Made by a program: the position numbers and the translations under genes. Below, piece after piece: positions 59,363-64,000 of a stretch of DNA of 64,000 bases (position 1 is the stretch's first letter; each line of letters opens with the position of its first letter). Source of the stretch: Achromobacter aloeverae (lineage in GTDB: Bacteria; Pseudomonadota; Gammaproteobacteria; Burkholderiales; Burkholderiaceae_B); the NCBI RefSeq assembly GCF_004121055.1, contig NZ_PYAL01000008.1, forward strand, positions 394,918-458,917, written 5' to 3'. The notes beneath the pieces are model-generated. The model was not told the DNA's origin, ran no database searches, and saw only the letters and a program-made list of their open reading frames with translations.

Positions 59363-60337
59363 GTGCCTACGCGCCTCTCACACCTTTGCCTCGCGGCCGC
59401 CGTGCTGCTGGGCGTCGCGCAGCCCGCCGCCCACGCCGACGACTACCCCTCCAAGCCCATACGCTTCATCGTGCCCTTCTCGGCCGGCGGCCAGCTGGAC
59501 TATGTCGCGCGGCTGGTCGCGCAGCCCATGGGCGAGAACCTGAAGCAGAACGTCATCGTCGAGAACGTCAGCGGCGGCGGCGGCAATATCGGCGGCATGA
59601 AAGCCGCCAATGCCGCGCCGGACGGCTATACCGTGCTGGAATACGGAGGCAACTATCCCATTGCCAAGCACCTGTCGCCGGATCTCGCCTACGACCCGAT
59701 CGGCGGATTCGAACTGGTCAGCGGCATCAGCATCGCGCCGCACGTCGTGCTGGTCGCGGACAAGCTGCCGGTGCACAACCTGGGGGAGCTGGCCGCCTAC
59801 GCCAAGGCGCATCCGGGCGTGCTGAACTACGGCAGCCCCGGCATCGGCTCGTCCATGAACCTGACGTTCGAGGTGATCAAGCAGCACTTCGGCATCGACG
59901 CGGTGCACGTGCCCTATCGTGGCGGCTCCAATGTGCTGAACGACCTGGCCGGCGGGCAGATTTCGGTCGGCGTGGTGGCGGTGGCGCCGGCCATGCCGAT
60001 GATCAAGGCCGGCAAGATACGCGCCATCGCGGTGACCAGCAGCGAACGCGTGGCCGCCCTGCCCGGCGTGGCCACCGTGGCGGAGTCCGGCTTCCCCGGC
60101 TACAGCAGCGGCAGCTGGGCCGGCCTGGCCGTGCCCAAGGGAACGCCCAAGGCCGTGGTGGAGCGCCTGAACCAGGCGGTGCGCGCGGCCGTGGCCGATG
60201 CCCGGGTGCGCGAAGACCTGCTCACGCAGTCCTTCACGCCTATCGCCGGCACGCCGGAGGAACTCGCCGCGCGGGTGCGCCAGGAATCCGATAGCTATGG
60301 GCCGTTGATCAAGCGGCTGGGCTTGCGCGCGGAGTAG
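59363..60337 (+). CDS. Bug-family tripartite tricarboxylate receptor
   Basis: Periplasmic binding protein of 324 residues. Signal peptide (cleaved near AHA-DD, residue 25) then YPSKPIRFIVPFSAGGQLDYVAR, ENVSGGGGNIGG, GYTVL, and YRGGSNVLNDLAGGQI: the standard TctC/Bug pattern. It binds a carboxylate or amino-acid-like ligand. Start is GTG at 59363 after GGAG. TctAB membrane genes are not present, common for orphan Bug receptors in Bordetella. Adjacent catabolic genes suggest its ligand is the acid they degrade. Confidence 0.93.
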   Translation: MPTRLSHLCLAAAVLLGVAQPAAHADDYPSKPIRFIVPFSAGGQLDYVARLVAQPMGENLKQNVIVENVSGGGGNIGGMKAANAAPDGYTVLEYGGNYPIAKHLSPDLAYDPIGGFELVSGISIAPHVVLVADKLPVHNLGELAAYAKAHPGVLNYGSPGIGSSMNLTFEVIKQHFGIDAVHVPYRGGSNVLNDLAGGQISVGVVAVAPAMPMIKAGKIRAIAVTSSERVAALPGVATVAESGFPGYSSGSWAGLAVPKGTPKAVVERLNQAVRAAVADARVREDLLTQSFTPIAGTPEELAARVRQESDSYGPLIKRLGLRAE

Positions 60338-60405
60338 TTGCCGGGCAGTTGCCGAACGGTAGCCGGGCCGTTATCGAATCGCCACCGGGCCGCCACCGTG
60401 GCGGC

Positions 60406-61320
60406 TCAGGTCCGCGGCTGGCGCCGCGCGGCCGCGTGGTCGCCGAGGATCTCGATCAGGCGCTCGGCCAGCGGCGACCGGTAGCCGCCGCGCGGCGCCA
60501 GGATGCCGATCTCGCGATGCCAGGTCACATCCTCCAGCGGCACCACGCCCAGGCTGCGGCCGGCGCCCGAACGCAAGGTGATCTCGCTGACCAGGGTCAG
60601 CAGGTCGGTGTTCAGCAGGATGCCCACGAGATTGGCCACCGACGCGTTCGATTCGATCACCACGTCCGGCGGGGGCGCGCCGCGCTGCTCGAAGCGCGTT
60701 TCCAGCCAGCGGCGCGAAGCGACCTGCGGGCCCGGCAGCAGCCAGCGGTACTGCGCAAGGTCCCCCAGCACGATGCGCGGACGCCCGAACAGCGGATGGC
60801 CGGCGCGGGCGGCCACATACAGGTTGTCGGGGAACAGGGGCAAGCGCTCGAAATCGGCCGACTGGGTCGACTCGTGCAGGGAACAGACCATGAAATCGAG
60901 CTCGCCCTGCCGCAAGGCCGAGAGCAAGGCGTCGTTCAGGTTGACCATCACGCTGATGCGCGCGGCCGGCCGCTGCGCCAGCAGCTCGACGCAGGCGGGA
61001 TTGAAGAAATGCTCCGCCAGCAGCGGCGTCACGCCGGCGCGCACGAGGCCCATGGTGCCCCGATGCAGGTCGGCGGCCTCGCGCAAGGCGTCGTCCAGGC
61101 CCAGCCGGGCCTGCCGCGAGCGCTGGTAGAACGCCTCGCCCGGCAGCGTCAGCGCCATGCCCTTGGGCGTGCGATTGAAGAGCTGCAGCTTCAGCTCTTC
61201 CTCCAGCCGGCGTATGCCCTTGGTCAGGGCCGGCTGGCTGACGCCCAGTTGGTCGGCCGCGCGGCCCACGTGACCGCTGCGCGCGACCGCCAGGAAATAG
61301 TCCAGATCTTCCAGTCTCAT
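60406..61320 (-). CDS. LysR-family transcriptional regulator
   Basis: LysR regulator of 304 residues. N-terminal DYFLAVARSGHVGRAADQLGVSQPALTKGIRRLEEEL (part: VSQPALTKGIRRLE) is intact; effector domain about 90-295 with LDFMVCSLHES. ATG 61320 is preceded by no strong ribosome site; longer starts are unlikely. It is divergent from the acyl-CoA dehydrogenase gene across 102 bp, so it most likely regulates that gene and the CoA-transferase gene. Confidence 0.9.
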   Translation of the reverse strand: MRLEDLDYFLAVARSGHVGRAADQLGVSQPALTKGIRRLEEELKLQLFNRTPKGMALTLPGEAFYQRSRQARLGLDDALREAADLHRGTMGLVRAGVTPLLAEHFFNPACVELLAQRPAARISVMVNLNDALLSALRQGELDFMVCSLHESTQSADFERLPLFPDNLYVAARAGHPLFGRPRIVLGDLAQYRWLLPGPQVASRRWLETRFEQRGAPPPDVVIESNASVANLVGILLNTDLLTLVSEITLRSGAGRSLGVVPLEDVTWHREIGILAPRGGYRSPLAERLIEILGDHAAARRQPRT

Positions 61321-61422
61321 TGATTCCGCGCGGTTATCGAAAGGAGGCGAAAGATAATCGCGGCAGGGCGACGGGGCTGTCAAGCTCTGCTCCGTACCAG
61401 GAAGATCCGGAGGAGACCCCAC

Positions 61423-62583
61423 ATGGCCCGCATCGAGGACCCGCTATTGCCGCGCTTGCGCGAAACGCTGCAACGCTATCTGCACGACGAGTTGATCCCC
61501 ATGGAGAAGGAGCTGGGGCTCGGCTATGAAGACAAGTTTTCGCGCGAGTTGGTGCGCTCGGTATGGAAACGCGCGCGCGCCTTGGGCCTGTACGGCCCGC
61601 AGCTGCCGCCGGAGCTGGGCGGCCAAGGCTTGAGCTATCGCGCCTTGTGCGTGCTGAAGGACGACGTCGCGGCGTCCGGCGCCATCCTGTTCCCCCACGT
61701 GCTGGGCGATTGGGGCGGCCCCTCGCGCATCGGCAGTCTGGCGCAATACGCCACGCCTTACCAGCGCGAGCGCTACATCCTGCCCGTGGTCAACGCGGAA
61801 CGCGGCGCCTGCTTCGCCATGACCGAGCCGCAATCCGGCTCCGACGCTACGCGGCTGCAGACCACGGCCGTCATCGACGGCGACGACTATATCGTCAATG
61901 GGACCAAGCACTACATTTCGGCGTCGACCTTCGCCGACTTCGCCGTGCTGATGTGCGTGACCGATCCCGAAAAGGGCGCGGACGGCATCTCCGCCCTGCT
62001 CGTGGACCTGGACCAGCCGGGCGTGAAGCTTACCTACGATTGCGTGCCCATGACCGGGCAATACGTCGACGCCGACATCGTCTTCGACCAGGTGCGCGTG
62101 CCGCGCCGCAACCTGATCGGCGAACCGGGCCAGGGCTTTCGCATCGCCATGAACCGCGTCAGCGTCAACCGCCTGCTGCACTGCCCGACCATGATAGGCC
62201 TGGCGCGGCAGGCCTTGCGGCTGGCGCTGGACTACGCGCAACACCGCCAGCAATTCGGCGGTCCCATCAGCCGCTTCCAGGCCATCCAGCACATGCTGGC
62301 CGACATGGCCACCGCGCTGTACGCCTGCGAGCACATGGTGCTGGCCACGGCCGAGCAGGCCGACGCCGGGATGGATGTGCGCGAGGCGGCATCCATGTGC
62401 AAGCTGTTCGTCTCCGAGCGCTGCTTCGAGATCGCCGACAAGGCCATGCAGATACACGGCAATGTGGGCGTGACGAAGAACCATCCGGTCGAGTTCATCT
62501 TCCGGCGCCTGCGCCTGTACCGCATCGTGACGGGAACCAGCGAAATCCAACGCAATACGATCGCCAAGGGACTGCTGAAATGA
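61423..62583 (+). CDS. Acyl-CoA dehydrogenase
   Basis: FAD-dependent acyl-CoA dehydrogenase of 386 residues. N-terminal helical domain, FAMTEPQSGSDATRLQTTA (flavin-binding loop), and the C-terminal IQHMLADMATALYACEHM plus QIHGNVGVTKNHPVEFIFRRLRLYRIVTGTSEIQRNTIAKGLLK (shown in part: VTGTSEIQRN) are typical. It appears on the same strand as the CoA-transferase gene, whose ATG overlaps its stop. The product would be a 2-enoyl-CoA. Substrate chain unknown. Confidence 0.92.
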   Translation: MARIEDPLLPRLRETLQRYLHDELIPMEKELGLGYEDKFSRELVRSVWKRARALGLYGPQLPPELGGQGLSYRALCVLKDDVAASGAILFPHVLGDWGGPSRIGSLAQYATPYQRERYILPVVNAERGACFAMTEPQSGSDATRLQTTAVIDGDDYIVNGTKHYISASTFADFAVLMCVTDPEKGADGISALLVDLDQPGVKLTYDCVPMTGQYVDADIVFDQVRVPRRNLIGEPGQGFRIAMNRVSVNRLLHCPTMIGLARQALRLALDYAQHRQQFGGPISRFQAIQHMLADMATALYACEHMVLATAEQADAGMDVREAASMCKLFVSERCFEIADKAMQIHGNVGVTKNHPVEFIFRRLRLYRIVTGTSEIQRNTIAKGLLK

Positions 62584-63740
62584 GCGCGGACGCAGCGGCG
62601 CCGGACTTGGGGGAAGCCCGCCGCGGCTACCTGGGCCGGCTGGTGGTGCTGGATCTGGGCCAGCTGCATCCCGGCCCCTACGCCACGCAATTGCTGGGGC
62701 AGCTGGGCGCCACGGTCATCAAGGTCGAGAAGCCGGGCGGCGATACCGCTCGCGCGCTGGGTCGCGATACGTATGCGAAGTACAACCGTGGCAAGTCGTC
62801 GATCATGCTGGACCTGAAGCAGGCGGACGATCACGCGACGTTGTTGCGGCTGGCGCGCGCCAGCGATGTGGTGGTCGAAGGATTCCGGCCCGGCGTCATG
62901 GCCCGCCTGGGGCTGGACCCCGCAACGCTGGCGCGCGCCAATCCGCGCCTGGTGATCTGCTCGATCACCGGCTTCGGCCAGACCGGCCCCTATGCGGACC
63001 GGCCCGGCCACGACATCAACTACCTGGCCCTGAGCGGCTACTGGGCGGTGCCCTCGCAGGTGCAGGACCTGGCGGCCCGCCCCCGCCTGCGCCTGTCCGA
63101 TTACTGCGCCGCCATGCACGCCGCGCTCGCCATCCTGGCCGCGGTCGACGACGCGCGCCAGACCGGCCAGGGCCAGCACCTGGACGTGTCCATCCACGAC
63201 GCGATGACGGCATGGATGGCGCCCGGGATCGAGACGGTGCGGCGCCACGGCGGACCGGGCGCGGGGCTGGGCCACGTCATGCCGGACAACGATATTTTCG
63301 AGACCGCCGACGGGCGGTACATCGCGCTGGGCATCCTGGAAGAGAAATTCTGGCGCAACCTGGCCGAGGCCCTCGGCCAGGACTTCCCCGTCCTCCTAGA
63401 TGACAGCTACGCCACCCGGGCCGGACGGCTGGCCGCCAAGCGCGACCTCAACCGGCAATTGCGCGAGATCTTCGTCAGCCGCACGCGCGCGCAGTGGGAG
63501 CAGCGCCTGGCGGGCCGCGATATTCCCTGGGCGCCCGTGCTCGACTACGACGAGGTGTTCGAGAATGAACACGTGCGCCGGCGTGGCGTCGTGCAGCCGG
63601 AGGGGGACGGCTACCGGGAGCGCTTTCCGGTCCGCTTCTCCAAGCCCTTGCCCGACACCTCCGGACGCGTGGCCGGCCTGGACGAGGACCGGCAGGCGAT
63701 CTTCGACTGGTTGCAGCGGCGCGAAGACGCGACGGGCTAG
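62580..63740 (+). CDS. CaiB/BaiF family CoA-transferase
   Basis: Class III CoA-transferase of 386 residues. LVVLDLGQLHPGPYATQLLGQLGATVIKVEKPGGD (part: LGATVIKVEKPGGD) near the N terminus, NRGKSSIMLDLK, VVEGFRPGVMARLGLD, SITGFGQTGPYADRPGHD with the catalytic Asp in the segment DRPGHDINY, and LDVSIHDAMTAW. ATG 62580 overlaps the dehydrogenase stop (ATGA). It probably moves CoA to the imported acid or between acyl groups. An intrinsic terminator follows 60 bp on. Confidence 0.92.
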   Translation: MSADAAAPDLGEARRGYLGRLVVLDLGQLHPGPYATQLLGQLGATVIKVEKPGGDTARALGRDTYAKYNRGKSSIMLDLKQADDHATLLRLARASDVVVEGFRPGVMARLGLDPATLARANPRLVICSITGFGQTGPYADRPGHDINYLALSGYWAVPSQVQDLAARPRLRLSDYCAAMHAALAILAAVDDARQTGQGQHLDVSIHDAMTAWMAPGIETVRRHGGPGAGLGHVMPDNDIFETADGRYIALGILEEKFWRNLAEALGQDFPVLLDDSYATRAGRLAAKRDLNRQLREIFVSRTRAQWEQRLAGRDIPWAPVLDYDEVFENEHVRRRGVVQPEGDGYRERFPVRFSKPLPDTSGRVAGLDEDRQAIFDWLQRREDATG

Positions 63741-63799
63741 ACACTATCCACGGCCCAAGACCCAGGCCCCAAGCCCAAGGCCCGCGACCGGCAAAAAGC

Positions 63800-63835
63800 A
63801 AAGGCCCCGCGCTTATTCCATGCGCGGGGCCTTTG
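63800..63835. terminator. Intrinsic terminator after the CoA-transferase gene
   Basis: AAAGGCCCCGCGC and GCGCGGGGCCTTT form a 13-bp stem with a 9-nt loop and flanking A/T runs. It can serve both the plus-strand operon and the convergent DUF4148 gene. Confidence 0.85.
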
Positions 63836-63877
63836 TTCCAACAGCCTGCGGAAGCCAGCCCTGCGGCCGGCGTTCGA

Positions 63878-64000
63878 TCAGCCTTGGAACGGCACGTTGT
63901 TCAGGTCGCCGAACGCGGTGGCGCCGGGCGTCTGCGCGGCGTCAGCGGCAACCTGGGCGCGCGACACGCCGGAGTCGGCTTGCGCGGCGAACGGGGCGTT
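63878..64000 (-). CDS. DUF4148 domain protein, 3' end only
   Basis: The last 40 residues of a protein whose start lies beyond the window. It contains SGVSRAQVAADAAQ and ends ATAFGDLNNVPFQG. The ending NNVPFQG is the hallmark of DUF4148 proteins, small secreted proteins common in Bordetella and Burkholderia, of unknown role. It is convergent with the CoA-transferase gene. Confidence 0.7.
   Translation of the reverse strand, partial: NAPFAAQADSGVSRAQVAADAAQTPGATAFGDLNNVPFQG

Overview
The window is about 64 kb of GC-rich (roughly two thirds G+C) beta-proteobacterial chromosome, most likely from Bordetella, Achromobacter or a close Alcaligenaceae relative. I infer this from the hemE-priA and atpIBEFHAGDC synteny, a Bug-type periplasmic receptor, a DUF4148 protein with the ending NNVPFQG, a DUF3683 oxidoreductase and the codon usage. 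I see no tRNA, rRNA, CRISPR, prophage, insertion sequence or restriction locus. It reads as mainly housekeeping chromosome with catabolic accessory genes between the core operons.

Layout. (1) 1-5.1 kb, plus strand: the 3' half of a cobalamin riboswitch, btuB, a BtuF-like lipoprotein, then thiG-thiD. (2) 5.3-12.6 kb: an isoaspartyl methyltransferase faces a minus-strand run of ubiE, a Tim44-like membrane protein, ubiJ, ubiB, a ferritin-like diiron protein and rfaE2 (heptose-P adenylyltransferase). (3) 12.9-16.3 kb, plus: phoB-phoR and serA, with a Fur-box-like site just before serA. (4) 16.4-19.7 kb: LysR diverging from a VOC protein, then pxpA and a GntR regulator. (5) 19.9-24.7 kb, minus: a 1321-residue FAD/Fe-S/CCG dehydrogenase and a YqaA membrane protein. 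(6) 25-27.4 kb, plus: ilvA and a LysR gene, converging on apt. (7) 28.2-36.3 kb, plus: a peptide-type ABC transporter (two permeases, two ATPases) flanked by an aspartoacylase-like M14 enzyme, an alpha/beta hydrolase and an M20 peptidase, with no binding protein. (8) 36.4-42.2 kb, minus: hemE, priA, rep. (9) 42.2-44.6 kb, minus: an odd Fis-type regulator and a PepSY membrane protein. (10) 44.8-52.3 kb, minus: the complete ATP synthase operon. (11) 53-64 kb: a DUF1254 protein, an enoyl-CoA hydratase, an M61 peptidase, then an acyl-CoA synthetase / Bug receptor / LysR / acyl-CoA dehydrogenase / CoA-transferase catabolic cluster. The 3' end of a DUF4148 gene closes the window.

How the genes work together. 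Regions 1 and 2 make or import cofactors (B12, thiamine, ubiquinone). Regions 8 and 10 are core replication, haem and energy genes in an order I recall from oriC-proximal DNA of related beta-proteobacteria; highly expressed genes there point left, which suggests replication enters from the right. Regions 7 and 11 look like scavenging and catabolic modules.

The most unusual signals are non-coding or contextual. They are three exact DnaA boxes within 670 bp at the 5' end of priA, a 29-bp hairpin repeat array behind ubiE, an inverted pair of about 70-bp dispersed repeats, an AT-rich palindromic operator between LysR and the VOC gene, a Fur-like box at serA, a diiron protein of unknown function in the ubiquinone cluster, and a pseudo-receiver/Fis regulator without an AAA+ domain. 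I did not find a convincing new multi-gene defence or mobile system.
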